A DNA stretch of 64,000 bases, from NCBI RefSeq assembly GCF_009725165.1, contig NZ_WNZW01000009.1, positions 102,079-166,078 of the forward strand, in the 5' to 3' direction. The stretch is from Paenibacillus woosongensis (GTDB lineage Bacteria > Bacillota > Bacilli > Paenibacillales > Paenibacillaceae). A program made the position numbers and the translations under genes. The number at the start of each line of letters is the position of its first letter. Positions within the stretch are counted from its first letter, which is position 1. The notes below the pieces were generated by a model. That model was given only the letters and a program-made list of their open reading frames with translations. It was not told the origin of the DNA and ran no database searches. Shown here in pieces: positions 50,087 to 60,263 of this stretch.

Positions 50087-50713
50087 CTACGCGCTGCCTT
50101 TCGCCTCTGCCAAAGCCAGAAAATTGCGCAGCAGAGCCATACCCAGCTCTCCGCTCTTCTCAGGGTGGAACTGCATGCCGTATACGTTGTCACGGCCTAC
50201 GATCGCCGTCACCGGATGACCGTAGTCGGTCACGGCGATCAGATCGCTCTTCGCTTGCGGCTCGACATGGTAGGAGTGGACGAAGTACACATGCCCTTCC
50301 TCCAGCCCCGCAAGCAGCGGGTTGTCCGGCTGCAGGAACGACAGCCGGTTCCAGCCCATGTGCGGCACCTTGTATTCGCCGCCCGCAAAGCGCACCGCCC
50401 TGCCCGGCAAAATGCCGAGTCCCTCGTTGCGCCCATGCTCTTCGCTCTCGCCGAAGAGCAGCTGCATGCCGAGGCAGATGCCGAGCAGCGGTGTGCCGCC
50501 GGCGGCCGCCTGCCGCACGACGGCGTCAAGCCCGGTGCCGCGCAGATGCGCCATGGCGTCGCCGAAGGCGCCCACGCCCGGCAGCAGCACGCCATCGGCA
50601 CCGAGGATCTCCGCAGCGTCGCCGGTGACGATCCCCTCGTAGCCGAGGCGCTCGACGGCTTTGCTGACGCTGTGCAAATTGCCCATTCCGTAATCTACGA
50701 TGGCAATGGCCAA
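50087..50713 (-). CDS. hisH: Imidazole glycerol phosphate synthase glutamine amidotransferase HisH
   Basis: 208 residues from TTG 50713 (GGGAG 10 bases upstream, 2 bases after the hisB stop). Class I amidotransferase: oxyanion region GVGAFGDAM, nucleophile Cys in LLGICLGMQLLF, and His/Glu of the triad in MQFHPEKSG. It supplies ammonia to HisF. The DNA here is GC-richer than average. Confidence 0.95.
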   Translation of the reverse strand: MAIAIVDYGMGNLHSVSKAVERLGYEGIVTGDAAEILGADGVLLPGVGAFGDAMAHLRGTGLDAVVRQAAAGGTPLLGICLGMQLLFGESEEHGRNEGLGILPGRAVRFAGGEYKVPHMGWNRLSFLQPDNPLLAGLEEGHVYFVHSYHVEPQAKSDLIAVTDYGHPVTAIVGRDNVYGMQFHPEKSGELGMALLRNFLALAEAKGSA

Positions 50714-50715
50714 AG

Positions 50716-51327
50716 TTAGAGCACTCCCTTCGTAGACGGAACGCCGCTAACGCGCGGATCAATGCTTGTAGCTTCATCGATGGCACGTCCGAGTGCCTTG
50801 AACACGGCTTCGATCATATGGTGTGTGTTCTGCCCGTAATGGACGATGACATGCAGCGTAATTCGTGCCTCCAGAGCCAGCTTCCACAAGAACTCATGCA
50901 CCAGTTCAACATCGAAGCTGCCCACCCGACCCGATGGATACTCCGCACGATACTCGAAATGCGGACGGTTACTGCAGTCAATGACCACTTGCGCAAGGGC
51001 TTCGTCCATCGGCACAAAGACGCTCGCATAACGCTTGATGCCTCTTTTATCACCCAATGCCTCTCGCAGGCACTGCCCTAGGCAAATCCCGATATCCTCG
51101 ACGGTATGGTGATCATCGATTTCGATATCGCCATGCGCTTCTACCGTCAGATCAAAATGGCCATGCTTCGTAAACAGGTCGAGCATATGATCGAGAAACG
51201 GCACATCGGTCCGTAGATTGGACTGTCCGCTGCCGTCCACGGAGAAGCTCAATTTAATATCCGTCTCGTTCGTCCTGCGGCTAACGCTTGCACTCCGCTC
51301 TCTTGCCTCTTCATAATTTGTTGTCAT
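50716..51327 (-). CDS. hisB: Imidazoleglycerol-phosphate dehydratase HisB
   Basis: 203 residues from ATG 51327; an ATG at 51333 is also possible. Two manganese-binding motifs are present: [13 protein letters not shown] with [11 protein letters not shown], and the second half [11 protein letters not shown] with [16 protein letters not shown]. It dehydrates imidazoleglycerol phosphate to imidazole acetol phosphate. It overlaps the end of hisD by 17 bases. It is the stand-alone enzyme, without the phosphatase domain of E. coli. Confidence 0.96.
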   Translation of the reverse strand: MTTNYEEARERSASVSRRTNETDIKLSFSVDGSGQSNLRTDVPFLDHMLDLFTKHGHFDLTVEAHGDIEIDDHHTVEDIGICLGQCLREALGDKRGIKRYASVFVPMDEALAQVVIDCSNRPHFEYRAEYPSGRVGSFDVELVHEFLWKLALEARITLHVIVHYGQNTHHMIEAVFKALGRAIDEATSIDPRVSGVPSTKGVL

Positions 51328-52624
51328 CAACATTCCCTGCCTTTCCTTCTTTACGCATCCGTATTTCGATCGCCCGCGCATGGCCTTCGAGACCTTCGCG
51401 GCGCGCCAGCTCCATAATCGTCTCGCCGTTCTTAAGCAATGCTTCCTTGCTATAATAAATCAGGCTTGATTTCTTGATGAAATCATCCACATCGACCGGG
51501 GAGGAATAACGTGCGGTTCCATTCGTCGGGATAATATGATTCGGACCCGCGAAATAATCTCCCACTGGCTCTGAGCTGTATGGTCCAAGGAAGATCGCCC
51601 CGGCGTTCTCAACCAGGCCAAGGTATGCCATCGGCTCTTCTACCATCAGCTCGAAGTGCTCCGGCGCCAGTTGATTAATCACGCCGATTCCTTCTTCAAT
51701 GGAATCGACAAGAAGAATGACGCCGTAATTCTCGATCGAGGCCGCGGCAATGTCACGCCGAGGCAGAACCGCCAGCTGGCGCTGAACTTCCTCCTGACAT
51801 GCTTTGGCGAAGGCCTCCGAGGTCGTTACGAGAATAGCTGATGCCATCTCATCATGCTCGGCTTGTGACAGCAGATCGGCAGCGACGTAAGCCGGGTCAG
51901 CACTGTCATCGGCCAGCACGGCGATTTCGCTTGGCCCCGCGATGCTGTCGATGTCGACCGCTCCGTACACTTCCCGCTTCGCCAAAGCGACATAGATATT
52001 GCCCGGCCCGCAGATTTTATCGACAGGCGCGATAGTCTCCGTGCCGTAAGCAAGTGCGGCGATGGCCTGCGCTCCGCCGACCCGGTAAATTTCATTCACG
52101 CCGGCTTCCGCAGCAGCCACAAGGATATACGGGTCGATTCCTTCCTTCCCGCTCGTGGCTGGCGGCGTCACCATAACGATCTCCGGCACGCCCGCCACCT
52201 GGGCTGGGATGACATTCATCAGCACCGAGGAGGGATAAGAGGCTTTACCGCCAGGTACGTATACGCCAACTCGCTTAAGCGGGCGAATGATCTGGCCCAG
52301 CATGCTGCCGTCAGGCTGCAAGTCCATCCAGGAATTACGCTTCTGCCTGGCGTGGTAGGCGCGGATATTCGCAGCCGCGGCCGATATCGCCGCTACAAAG
52401 GAGGGTTCGACCTTATCGTAAGCGGATCGCATTTCCTCCTCCGTCACTCGAAGCGTTTCCGGCGACAGCTTCATGCCATCGAGCTTCTCCGTATATTTAA
52501 GAAGCGCGGCGTCCCCTTCATTTTTTACAGCACTTACAATCGTCTTGACGACTGCATTCTGTTCCGGCGAACCGTAGTCTACCTCCCGCTTCAGCTGAAA
52601 TTGTCCCGCCGATACGATTCTCAT
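51311..52624 (-). CDS. hisD: Histidinol dehydrogenase
   Basis: 437 residues. Family signatures: [34 protein letters not shown], the zinc-ligand stretch [25 protein letters not shown] and [16 protein letters not shown]. It oxidises L-histidinol to L-histidine in two NAD steps. Fourth gene counting from hisZ is hisB, with which it overlaps; the hisG gap is 67 bases. Confidence 0.97.
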   Translation of the reverse strand: MRIVSAGQFQLKREVDYGSPEQNAVVKTIVSAVKNEGDAALLKYTEKLDGMKLSPETLRVTEEEMRSAYDKVEPSFVAAISAAAANIRAYHARQKRNSWMDLQPDGSMLGQIIRPLKRVGVYVPGGKASYPSSVLMNVIPAQVAGVPEIVMVTPPATSGKEGIDPYILVAAAEAGVNEIYRVGGAQAIAALAYGTETIAPVDKICGPGNIYVALAKREVYGAVDIDSIAGPSEIAVLADDSADPAYVAADLLSQAEHDEMASAILVTTSEAFAKACQEEVQRQLAVLPRRDIAAASIENYGVILLVDSIEEGIGVINQLAPEHFELMVEEPMAYLGLVENAGAIFLGPYSSEPVGDYFAGPNHIIPTNGTARYSSPVDVDDFIKKSSLIYYSKEALLKNGETIMELARREGLEGHARAIEIRMRKEGKAGNVDDNKL

Positions 52625-52691
52625 CCCTGATTGCCCCCCATCACTGGATATGTTCTTTCCGTTTCTTGCGTTTTTTCTTCCTAGTCCATTC

Positions 52692-53333
52692 CTAGCTCTC
52701 GATTCCTGACCCTTGAATCACCCGGTTCAGAGCGTCGCATACCGCCTGGATTTCACTGTTCTTCATCCGGTAGCTGACCCGGTTCGCCACCAAGCGGCTC
52801 GTGATTTCAAAAAGACTCTCCATCTCCACAAGACCGTTTTCCCTTAACGTCCGGCCGGTTTCTACCATATCGACGATGCGGTCTGCGAGGCCGATCAACG
52901 GCGCCAGCTCGATGGAGCCGTTCAGCTTGATGACCTCGACCTGCTGCCCCTGCTCGCGGAAATACTGTGAAGCAACATTCGGGTACTTCGTCGCTACGCG
53001 CTGATGAATGCCGGGCTTCCATTCCGGCAGTGCGATAACCGACATGCGGCAGCGGGCGATTCCCAAATCAAGCAGTTCATACACATCGCGGTTCTCTTCC
53101 ATTAGCACATCCTTGCCTACGATGCCGATATCCGCTACCCCGTACTCCACATAAGTCGGCACGTCCACCGGTTTGGCCATAATAAATTCCATGCCGATCT
53201 CCGGCAAAGGAATGACGAGCTTGCGCGACTCATCCACATCGTTCGGAATATATAATCCCGCTTCGCGGAACATAGCCGCCGCCTGTTTATATATACGCCC
53301 CTTGGGCATTGCTACCTTAATGATCTCTCCCAA
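52692..53333 (-). CDS. hisG: ATP phosphoribosyltransferase catalytic subunit, short form
   Basis: 213 residues from TTG 53333, preferred over TTG 53339 by spacing (9 versus 3) to GGAGG. Motifs: [26 protein letters not shown] and the PRPP loop [14 protein letters not shown]. It lacks the C-terminal regulatory domain, so it needs HisZ, encoded just upstream. It commits PRPP and ATP to histidine synthesis. Confidence 0.96.
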   Translation of the reverse strand: MGEIIKVAMPKGRIYKQAAAMFREAGLYIPNDVDESRKLVIPLPEIGMEFIMAKPVDVPTYVEYGVADIGIVGKDVLMEENRDVYELLDLGIARCRMSVIALPEWKPGIHQRVATKYPNVASQYFREQGQQVEVIKLNGSIELAPLIGLADRIVDMVETGRTLRENGLVEMESLFEITSRLVANRVSYRMKNSEIQAVCDALNRVIQGSGIES

Positions 53334-53365
53334 AGCCAAAGCCCTCCCTTCTTAACTGATGTAGG

Positions 53366-54568
53366 TCAGAAACTGACGAAGCTGAGAATCTCGCCGTATG
53401 CCGGGCCTAGCGGGCCGCTGCGCATGTTTCTGGCCACGGTCTCAGATAATAGGTCCTCCGGTCCGTCGGTGTGCTTCATCACCACGCTGCGCCCTTCCGC
53501 CCGAAGACGGGCCGCCTCAGCAAAAGCAAGCTTGCGGTTCTCTGCATCATATTGCAGCAGAATAGGAAGCTCACGCTCCACCTGCATACCGTCCACGCCA
53601 TCCAGTATCCGATTGGTTTTCAAGGAGAATCCCGTTGCTGGAGCTGGCCGGCCAAACTGCTGAAGCAAGTTGTCATAACGCCCCCCGCTGCAAACCGGGA
53701 AGCCCAGCTCCGCCGCGTATCCTTCAAAGGTCATTCCCGTGTAATACGAGAAATCGCCGATCATTGTCAAATCGATCATCACATGCTGAGCAACGCCGTA
53801 ATCCTCAAGCGCATCCCATACTTGGCCAAGATGTTCTATCGAAGCCTGGGCAAGTGCATTGCTGCTCAGTTCAAGAGCCTGATGGCATATTTCCTTTCCT
53901 CCACGCAGCTTAAGAACGCCTTCCAGCTCACTTTTCTGCGCTTCGGTCAAGGACAGCTTTGCCAGCGTCTCGCGGTATCCCACGTAATCGCGATGCATGA
54001 GTACTTCCTTCAGCGTGTCCCTAACTTCCTCGCTATCAGGAATTGCATCCTCTAGCAATCCGTTCAGGAAGCCGACATGACCCAAGGCGATCTTGAACGT
54101 TGTAACGCCCGCCGCCTGCAGCGAAGATACCGCCAGGGCAACCACCTCGGCATCCGCCTCTGGAGAGTCGTCCCCGACGAGCTCCACGCCTGTCTGGAAG
54201 AACTCCGCTTCCTTCCCCGCTTCCTCCTCGATCGCCCGGAACACGTTCGCATGGTAAGATAATCTAAGCGGCAATGGCTCCTCCCTTAATAATGAAGAGA
54301 CCACCCTCGCAATAGGAGCAGGCATGTCTGAACGAAGCACCATCGTCGTTCCCCGGCTATTTAGCAGCTTGAACAGCTTCTGATCGGACGTTGAACTCGC
54401 TACGCCGACCGTATCGTAATATTCCAGTGTAGGCGTCATGATTTGTCGGTAACCCCAACTGGACATGCAATCCAGTACGCTGCGCTCAATAGCCCGCAGC
54501 TTCTCTACCGCAAAGGGCAGGTAATCGCGCACACCAGCGGGTTTTTCAAATCCTTTCGGTTTAGACAA
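53366..54568 (-). CDS. hisZ: ATP phosphoribosyltransferase regulatory subunit HisZ
   Basis: 400 residues from TTG 54568, chosen because AGAGG lies 8 bases upstream; GTG 54577 overlaps that site. It is a class II HisRS-like domain without the anticodon-binding end: KPAGVRDYLPFAVEK, TPTLEYYDTVG, and YTGMTFEGYA with CSGGRYDNLLQQFG. It activates HisG and mediates feedback control. First gene of the hisZGDBHAFI-hisK cluster. Confidence 0.95.
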   Translation of the reverse strand: MSKPKGFEKPAGVRDYLPFAVEKLRAIERSVLDCMSSWGYRQIMTPTLEYYDTVGVASSTSDQKLFKLLNSRGTTMVLRSDMPAPIARVVSSLLREEPLPLRLSYHANVFRAIEEEAGKEAEFFQTGVELVGDDSPEADAEVVALAVSSLQAAGVTTFKIALGHVGFLNGLLEDAIPDSEEVRDTLKEVLMHRDYVGYRETLAKLSLTEAQKSELEGVLKLRGGKEICHQALELSSNALAQASIEHLGQVWDALEDYGVAQHVMIDLTMIGDFSYYTGMTFEGYAAELGFPVCSGGRYDNLLQQFGRPAPATGFSLKTNRILDGVDGMQVERELPILLQYDAENRKLAFAEAARLRAEGRSVVMKHTDGPEDLLSETVARNMRSGPLGPAYGEILSFVSF

Positions 54569-54659
54569 GACTTTCACCTCTCAGCAGATTAACTATATAA
54601 TATCACTTGCTTTATCATATTAAAGTGCTACCATACTACCAAATTAAAGGGTATGGCAT

Positions 54660-54689
54660 ATTTTATCACACTTGCTTCCGAATCGTCAA
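54660..54689 (-). promoter_or_regulatory. Promoter of the histidine operon
   Basis: TTGACG (54689-54684), 18-base spacer, TAAAAT (54665-54660) on the minus strand. The leader of about 85 bases has only a weak CCATAC/GTATGG stem and no T-box or leader peptide that I can see. Confidence 0.7.
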
Positions 54690-54776
54690 CGCACAGCTAC
54701 ATGGCTGCATGTGACAGCAAAAATACCAGCTATTACAACTTTAACATACCTGCGCTTATTTGACAGGGAATCGGAT

Positions 54777-54802
54777 AAAACCGTTTACGGCTCACTAGCG
54801 TC
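54777..54802 (+). promoter_or_regulatory. Candidate ECF-type promoter of the sigma factor gene
   Basis: AAAACC (54777-54782), 16-base spacer, CGTC (54799-54802): the AAC/CGT architecture of ECF promoters, about 90 bases before the sigma gene, which suggests autoregulation. The 321-base gap holds this and the divergent his promoter only. Confidence 0.5.
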
Positions 54803-54890
54803 TTAACTATATAAATGTAATGGCCTGCTTATTTACGCCAGGCTTCAGGCACGAACGAACAGCCAGCCACACACAGAGAGGAGCCGGAAA

Positions 54891-55421
54891 GTGCAAGAAA
54901 AAGAATGGGCGGCAGCCGCATGCCTCGGAGATGAAGATGCCTTCTACATGCTGGTGTCTTCCCAGAAAAGAAAATTATTCGGCATCGCCCACAGCTACTT
55001 AAAAAACGAGGCCGATGCCTTGGATGCAGTCCAAGAAGCAGTCTGCCGCGCCTGGATCAAATGCCGGAAGCTGCGGGATCCTGATGCCTTTGTGCCATGG
55101 CTCATCCGCATTCTGATCAACTGTTGTCACGATGAATTAAAATACCGCAAAAGAACATGGCCGCATCCTGCCGAGGCAGCCCAGGAGAAAACAGAAATGA
55201 TCAGCGTTTATAAACTGGATCTTGAACTGGCGCTTGAGCGCCTGAAGCCCAAGTATCGCGACGTACTAATGCTTAAGTATTATCAGGATATGACTCTGAC
55301 CGAAATCTCACGCGTCCTCCAGCGGCCGGAAGGCACGGTGAAGACCTGGCTGCATCAAGGATTGAAGCAAGTACGGGAGCATATAAGAAAAGGAGGCGAA
55401 GGGTATGCCGGGGAAGCTTGA
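54891..55421 (+). CDS. ECF RNA polymerase sigma factor
   Basis: 176 residues from GTG 54891 (GAGGAG upstream). Sigma-2 region: LFGIAHSYLKNEADALDAVQ, with AWIKC. Sigma-4 region: LKPKYRDVLMLKYYQDMTL and the recognition helix VLQRPEGTVKTWLHQGLK. It directs polymerase to stress promoters and should be held inactive by the membrane protein encoded next. The last 17 bases overlap that gene. Confidence 0.93.
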   Translation: MQEKEWAAAACLGDEDAFYMLVSSQKRKLFGIAHSYLKNEADALDAVQEAVCRAWIKCRKLRDPDAFVPWLIRILINCCHDELKYRKRTWPHPAEAAQEKTEMISVYKLDLELALERLKPKYRDVLMLKYYQDMTLTEISRVLQRPEGTVKTWLHQGLKQVREHIRKGGEGYAGEA

Positions 55422-56820
55422 TTTTCATCGAGAGGAAGAACTGCTGACGGATTATTATAAATCCAACAATGCCGCTGCTGAGCAAATCCATGAAGAGAAA
55501 TTAGACCAGGCATTGCTTGCCGGGATCACCTCAGGCCATTCTCGCTATAAACGCTTCGCTCATCATTTCCCCTGGAAGCTTACGGGCGCAGTGCTTGCCT
55601 GCTGCCTCTTGCTGTTCGGCGGCTGGCAGATGTGGACACTGGACAACTTAGGCCATCCTGCTTTTCACGCATCCCGCTCGGATATCCCAAGTTTTGTATA
55701 TGACAGCATGACGCCCAAGCTCAAGGATGCTGCCAACCATGGTCTATACCAGCCCATTAACGAAACCATCACACAGGGCAATTACCAGGTAACGATTAAC
55801 GGGGTTCTTGCTGACCGTACCGAGATGGTTGTATTCTATACAGCGGTTAATTTGCTGGGGAATGCCCCCATTTTTCCCCGGGACGCCAAGTTCTTAGATA
55901 CCCGAGGAAATAGCCTGAATGCAATGATAGAATATCCATCTTCTAAAGTTAATCCGGGTACGCCAACGAATGAGCAGCATGGTGAATTCAAGCTTTCTTT
56001 TCCGAAGAACGATGTCCCTGCTCATTTCAACTTCTCCGCAAGATGGGGTTATCCCCAATCGTCGGATGAGGCCCATGAGCTCATTGAGTTTCCTATCCAA
56101 CTGGATGCTAGTAAATATGCCGGATTGGAGCACAGAATCGAGGTTAACCGTTTTGCAAAGATTGGATCCTATACTTTAACCGTTACAGATGTTATCTTGA
56201 ATCCATTAAGTACAAGGGTCTATCTCCAAATTGAATCCGCCGAGGAGAATTTATATCAGAGTCTCATCGATCCTGTTCTATGGATCACGCAAGAAGGCTC
56301 ACGAAACTCCCTTACGATGCAAATGTCTACAATGGATGCCGGGCCAAATGAACTTCTTATCCAATATGACAGCCTATATTATGCCAAGTGGCAGGATCTA
56401 TCCTTTGGTGCCTCGGGAATGGAAGAAGCGCTGGGGAAAGACTTAGAGCTTGTACTTGATACGGAGAAACAGAAAATCGTCTATGCTCCGGATGATTCCA
56501 TTCGGCTTAGCCGCGTGGTTCCAAGCGAAGAATCTATAGACATTTACTTTGAATTGGATCACGCTTCCAATCAAAGAGCTTTATATTTTGACTTGGATGA
56601 GACATTTACAGATGGCGAAGGAGAGAAGCATGCTCTAATGACGGGACGGTCCACCTCCCGATCCGGTGATGATCTATTTCAGACGATTCACTACAAGCTT
56701 AAGCGGGAAAACTATACCCAGCCGTTAACCTTTAAGCTTCTGTCCTATCCCGGAACAGACATCAACGAGCCTATTGAACTTCCGCTTTTCTTTGGAAACA
56801 ATCCTGCCAAGCAGCCGTAA
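55405..56820 (+). CDS. DUF4179 membrane anti-sigma factor
   Basis: 471 residues. A short cytosolic N-terminus (1-57), one membrane helix (about 58-78, WKLTGAVLACCLLLFGGW) and a large extracellular part of about 390 residues with DUF4179-type sequence (NYQVTINGVLADRTEMVVFY) and immunoglobulin-like beta stretches. The overlap with the ECF gene makes it the probable anti-sigma factor. The signal sensed is unknown. AGGAGG precedes ATG 55405. Confidence 0.85.
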   Translation: MPGKLDFHREEELLTDYYKSNNAAAEQIHEEKLDQALLAGITSGHSRYKRFAHHFPWKLTGAVLACCLLLFGGWQMWTLDNLGHPAFHASRSDIPSFVYDSMTPKLKDAANHGLYQPINETITQGNYQVTINGVLADRTEMVVFYTAVNLLGNAPIFPRDAKFLDTRGNSLNAMIEYPSSKVNPGTPTNEQHGEFKLSFPKNDVPAHFNFSARWGYPQSSDEAHELIEFPIQLDASKYAGLEHRIEVNRFAKIGSYTLTVTDVILNPLSTRVYLQIESAEENLYQSLIDPVLWITQEGSRNSLTMQMSTMDAGPNELLIQYDSLYYAKWQDLSFGASGMEEALGKDLELVLDTEKQKIVYAPDDSIRLSRVVPSEESIDIYFELDHASNQRALYFDLDETFTDGEGEKHALMTGRSTSRSGDDLFQTIHYKLKRENYTQPLTFKLLSYPGTDINEPIELPLFFGNNPAKQP

Positions 56821-56854
56821 CCACCGTTTTTAAAAATAAGACCTCACCGCTAAC

Positions 56855-56886
56855 AAAAAAGGATCGCCTTTAGGCGATCCTCTTTT
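56855..56886. terminator. Bidirectional terminator between the anti-sigma gene and yvoF
   Basis: GGATCGCC and GGCGATCC arms, A6 on the left and T-rich right flank. Confidence 0.9.
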
Positions 56887-57412
56887 ACTGTTCGTTTGCT
56901 GTGTCAGCCTCAAGGCCTGTTCGTTCCGGCGTTTTCCGCTCAATAACACGAAGCGGATTGCCGCCAACGAATGCTCCCGGGGCTACGTCTTTATGCACGA
57001 CAGATCCGGCGGCGACGATGGCCCCATCTCCAATCGTAACTCCGGGAAGGATCGTCGTGTTTGCGCCAATCATGACTTCATTTCCGATGTGGACCTCGCC
57101 CAGGCGATATTCCTTGATCAAATATTCATGAGCCAGTATCGTCGAATTGTAGCCGATGACCGAGTTTCGTCCAATCGTGATCAGCTCGGGAAAGAAGACG
57201 TCCACCATTACCATGAGGCCAAAAGCGGTATGCTCCCCGACCTTCATGCCGAGAATGCGGCGATAAATCCAGTTTTTTAGCGGCAGCACCGGGCAATACC
57301 TGGCCAATTGAATGAAGATGAAATTTTTGACGCCCTTCCATGGACTTACCGTCCGGTATAACTGCCACAGCGCATTTGGCCCTTCTACTGGATAACGCTG
57401 CACTCTTCTCAC
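56885..57412 (-). CDS. yvoF: Hexapeptide-repeat acetyltransferase, YvoF-like
   Basis: 175 residues from GTG 57412, which overlaps the ppaX stop (GTGA); the frame is open upstream inside ppaX. Left-handed beta-helix repeats occupy the centre (MKVGEHTAFGLMVMVD, ITIGRNSVIGYNSTILAHEY, IGNEVMIGANTTILPGVTIG, VAAGSVVHKDVAPGA). It probably moves an acetyl group from acetyl-CoA to a sugar or other small acceptor, not identified. It is last in hprK-lgt-ppaX-yvoF, the B. subtilis order. Confidence 0.88.
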   Translation of the reverse strand: MRRVQRYPVEGPNALWQLYRTVSPWKGVKNFIFIQLARYCPVLPLKNWIYRRILGMKVGEHTAFGLMVMVDVFFPELITIGRNSVIGYNSTILAHEYLIKEYRLGEVHIGNEVMIGANTTILPGVTIGDGAIVAAGSVVHKDVAPGAFVGGNPLRVIERKTPERTGLEADTANEQ

Positions 57413-58062
57413 TTCTTCACAAGCTCCCATCCTAGAATTCCGTACAAATCAAGCATATCCTCCAGAATATAATCTGGATTATACTTCTTCAGCTCCTCCG
57501 CTCCTTTAAGCGACCAAGCCACTGCTGCGGAGAGCGCTCCGGCAGCCTGTGCCGACTTAATGTCCGCAGGGCTGTCTCCCACCATCAGGGTGCGCTTCGG
57601 ATCGGCATTGAGCTGCTGTATTGCTGTCAGCACCGGCTCTGGATGCGGCTTGGGATGCGTAACATCCTGAACGGTTACAATCGCGTCCATATATTTCAGC
57701 AAGTCAAACATTTCCAATACGCGCATCGTCGAAGGCCTGATCTTGGTCGTCACAATTCCAAGCTTCATTCCTTTCTCTTTCAAGGTGGAGATGACTTCAT
57801 CAACATGCGGAAATCCTTTTACCATCGTATCGTGGTGCATGGTGTTAAACGAGCGGTAATCGGTCACAAGTTCCGCGACATCCTCCCAGCCTGAAAAAGC
57901 CTGAAACTGCTGCTCCAGCGTCATCCCCATATAAGGTATGATCTGCTCCCGGGTACGGGGCTGCTTATGCTTGTCCAATACGTGCTGGAACGATGCAATT
58001 ATCAGTTCGTTGGTATCTACGATCGTTCCGTCTAAATCGAATAACACGGTGTCTATATTCAA
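57409..58062 (-). CDS. ppaX: Pyrophosphatase PpaX (HAD superfamily)
   Basis: 217 residues from TTG 58062 (GGAG about 10 bases upstream). HAD motifs: DLDGTIVDTNE with the nucleophile Asp, IVTTKIRPST (motif II Thr), KPHPEPV (Lys) and MVGDSPADI. In B. subtilis PpaX hydrolyses pyrophosphate formed when HprK dephosphorylates HPr-Ser-P, which explains its place beside hprK. Confidence 0.93.
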   Translation of the reverse strand: MNIDTVLFDLDGTIVDTNELIIASFQHVLDKHKQPRTREQIIPYMGMTLEQQFQAFSGWEDVAELVTDYRSFNTMHHDTMVKGFPHVDEVISTLKEKGMKLGIVTTKIRPSTMRVLEMFDLLKYMDAIVTVQDVTHPKPHPEPVLTAIQQLNADPKRTLMVGDSPADIKSAQAAGALSAAVAWSLKGAEELKKYNPDYILEDMLDLYGILGWELVKK

Positions 58063-58068
58063 ATTGAG

Positions 58069-59115
58069 CTACTCCTTTTTCGATTCCTCATCTTGTTCTG
58101 GCGCAGGAGTATCCGCTTCATTTGTCTTGTCTGTATCTACAGCCTTTCTGCTCAGGACAGCGGCGCTGGCGCTTGATCCACTCTCGATCTCCTGATTTCT
58201 AGTAGAAATGATCGGATCGCTGTACCGCGGCAAATTAGTGACTGTTCTGCGGCGAACGATGATAAGGATAATTGCAATAACGATAATAAGCAAAGCCAAC
58301 AGCTGGGATATGCGTACATTGCCATAGTTAGGATCCAAATACCCCTGCTCGAATCCAAGCCAAACCATCGGAGACCAGAGTCCGTCTACGAAAGATGCCA
58401 GCCACGCCGGCCCTTGAAACGCCAGACTGTCCGTACGCAGTGCTTCGATAAAGAATCGGCCGATGGAATACCAAATAAAATAGGAGAAAAACAACTCTCC
58501 TGCCCGCAGGAATTTCTGTCTCCGAAGTACGAACAACAGCAGCAAGCCAACCAGATTCCATAGCGATTCATAGAGGAACGTCGGATGACGAAACACGCCC
58601 TCCACGTTCATCTGATTTACGATGAAGGACGGTAAATGCAGGTAATCCTGCAAAAAGGCTTCACTCGTAGGACCACCGTAGGCTTCCTGGTTCACAAAGT
58701 TCCCCCAGCGGCCGATCATTTGGCCAGCGATCAGCGAAGGCGCGCAAATATCGGCGATACGCCAGAAATTATAGCCCCGTCTGCGCACCATAATGACCGC
58801 GCATATAATCGCGCCGATAAGCGCGCCGTATATCGCTATGCCGCCTTCCCAAATTTTGAAGATGTCCCATAAATTATTCTTGTATTGATCCCATGTAAAA
58901 GCGACAAAGTAAATTCTGGCCCCGATAATGGCCGAGGGAACGCCTAGCAGCAATAGGTCCATAAAGAACTCTTGCGGAATCGCAAAACGCTTCCCCTCTC
59001 GAATGGCCAGAAGCAAACCAACCAAAGCGCCCGTTCCGAGAATTAAGCCATACCAGCGTACGGCGATACTTCCGATAGAAAAAGCTATTGGATCCAATAA
59101 CAAAGTGCCCATCAT
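58069..59115 (-). CDS. lgt: Prolipoprotein diacylglyceryl transferase
   Basis: 348 residues, longer than the typical 270-290 because of a charged C-terminal tail (about 295-348). About seven membrane helices and the Lgt signature GRWGNFVNQEAYG are present. It moves diacylglycerol from phosphatidylglycerol to the lipobox cysteine, as needed for the lipoproteins in this window. GGAG precedes the MMGTLL start. It lies 8 bases after hprK. Confidence 0.95.
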   Translation of the reverse strand: MMGTLLLDPIAFSIGSIAVRWYGLILGTGALVGLLLAIREGKRFAIPQEFFMDLLLLGVPSAIIGARIYFVAFTWDQYKNNLWDIFKIWEGGIAIYGALIGAIICAVIMVRRRGYNFWRIADICAPSLIAGQMIGRWGNFVNQEAYGGPTSEAFLQDYLHLPSFIVNQMNVEGVFRHPTFLYESLWNLVGLLLLFVLRRQKFLRAGELFFSYFIWYSIGRFFIEALRTDSLAFQGPAWLASFVDGLWSPMVWLGFEQGYLDPNYGNVRISQLLALLIIVIAIILIIVRRRTVTNLPRYSDPIISTRNQEIESGSSASAAVLSRKAVDTDKTNEADTPAPEQDEESKKE

Positions 59116-59123
59116 TCACGCTC

Positions 59124-60065
59124 CTAGTCCAAATCGTCAATATCTTCGGCAATCGTCTCGGTGAGCTTTGTCGTAAACTGCAATGCCGCGTTATACCCCA
59201 TTCGCTTCAGGCGGAAGTTCATCGCTGCCACTTCAATGATGACAGCCAGGTTCCGTCCAGGCCGAACCGGAATTGTAGCGAGCGGCACATCGGTGTCAAT
59301 GATTCGCGTCGTTTCTTCATCGAGCCCTAGTCTGTCATATTGCTTCTCTTGCTGCCAGGCCTCGAGTCGAACAACGAGGGAAATCCGCTTATTGTTGCGG
59401 ATGGCGCCTGCGCCAAACAGCGTCATGACGTTGATGATGCCGACGCCCCGAATTTCAAGCAAATGGCGAATTAGCTCTGGCGCGGTTCCATGAAGCTGAA
59501 AATCGGAGGTCTGACGAATTTCTACGGCATCGTCGGCGATAAGACGGTGTCCGCGCTTAACGAGCTCCAGCGCGGTCTCGCTTTTACCTATGCCGCTAGA
59601 GCCGGTAATAAGCATACCTACCCCATACACGTCGACAAGGACGCCATGAATGGTTGCCGTAGGAGCAAGCTTCTTCTCCAAGAAGCTCGTAATGCGGCTG
59701 GACAAAATCGTTGTAGCCATACTGCTCCGCAGGACGGGAATATTCTTGACCGAGCTGATGTTGATCAGCTCTTGCGGTACCTCCCATGATCTCGTCACGA
59801 TAATACAAGGAGTATCATCGCTGGAGCAAAGACGCTCCATGCGATCACGCCGCTCTTCAGACGGCAGCATCTCGAAGAATGCCAACTCCGTCTTCCCTAA
59901 AATCTGTACCCGCTCTGGCGGATGGTACTCGAAATAACCGGCCATTTCCAGGCCAGGACGGTATAAGTCATCGACGGTAATAATCCGTTTCAACCCTTGT
60001 TCTCCCGACACAACCTCAAGTCCGAACTGGTTGACCAATTCTGATACTTTTACTTTTTTAGCCAT
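59124..60065 (-). CDS. hprK: HPr kinase/phosphorylase
   Basis: 313 residues from ATG 60065 (AAGGAGAAC upstream). An N-terminal domain (1-130) precedes the catalytic domain with Walker [15 protein letters not shown] (about 154-167), the ADDAVEI stretch, the HprK signature [11 protein letters not shown] and the C-terminal K3 loop. It phosphorylates Ser46 of HPr and Crh with ATP or pyrophosphate and reverses the reaction, setting CcpA-dependent catabolite control. First gene of the four-gene cluster. Confidence 0.97.
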   Translation of the reverse strand: MAKKVKVSELVNQFGLEVVSGEQGLKRIITVDDLYRPGLEMAGYFEYHPPERVQILGKTELAFFEMLPSEERRDRMERLCSSDDTPCIIVTRSWEVPQELINISSVKNIPVLRSSMATTILSSRITSFLEKKLAPTATIHGVLVDVYGVGMLITGSSGIGKSETALELVKRGHRLIADDAVEIRQTSDFQLHGTAPELIRHLLEIRGVGIINVMTLFGAGAIRNNKRISLVVRLEAWQQEKQYDRLGLDEETTRIIDTDVPLATIPVRPGRNLAVIIEVAAMNFRLKRMGYNAALQFTTKLTETIAEDIDDLD

Positions 60066-60223
60066 GGTGTTCTCCTTCTCCAAGCCACTCATCCGGAATT
60101 ATCCGTATAACGAAAGAGCAGCCTGCAATATGTAAATAGAAATCAGCGGCAACTGCATTCATTTCATTGTATTCATCGTAAAGGAAAATACGACGTAAAT
60201 CAATTGTCAGCGATTTATAAGCC

Positions 60224-60250
60224 AAAAACCGCCCCGTAGGGCGGTTTTGT
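60224..60250 (-). terminator. Terminator of the UgpC/MsmX gene
   Basis: AAAACCGCCC and GGGCGGTTTT arms, U-rich on the minus strand. Confidence 0.9.
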
Positions 60251-60263
60251 CATCTAGCTAAGA

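Noticed and set aside
54569..54660. Possible T-box or histidine leader peptide before hisZ
   Set aside because: The leader is only about 85 bases and lacks a T-box sequence, specifier hairpin or His-rich ORF.
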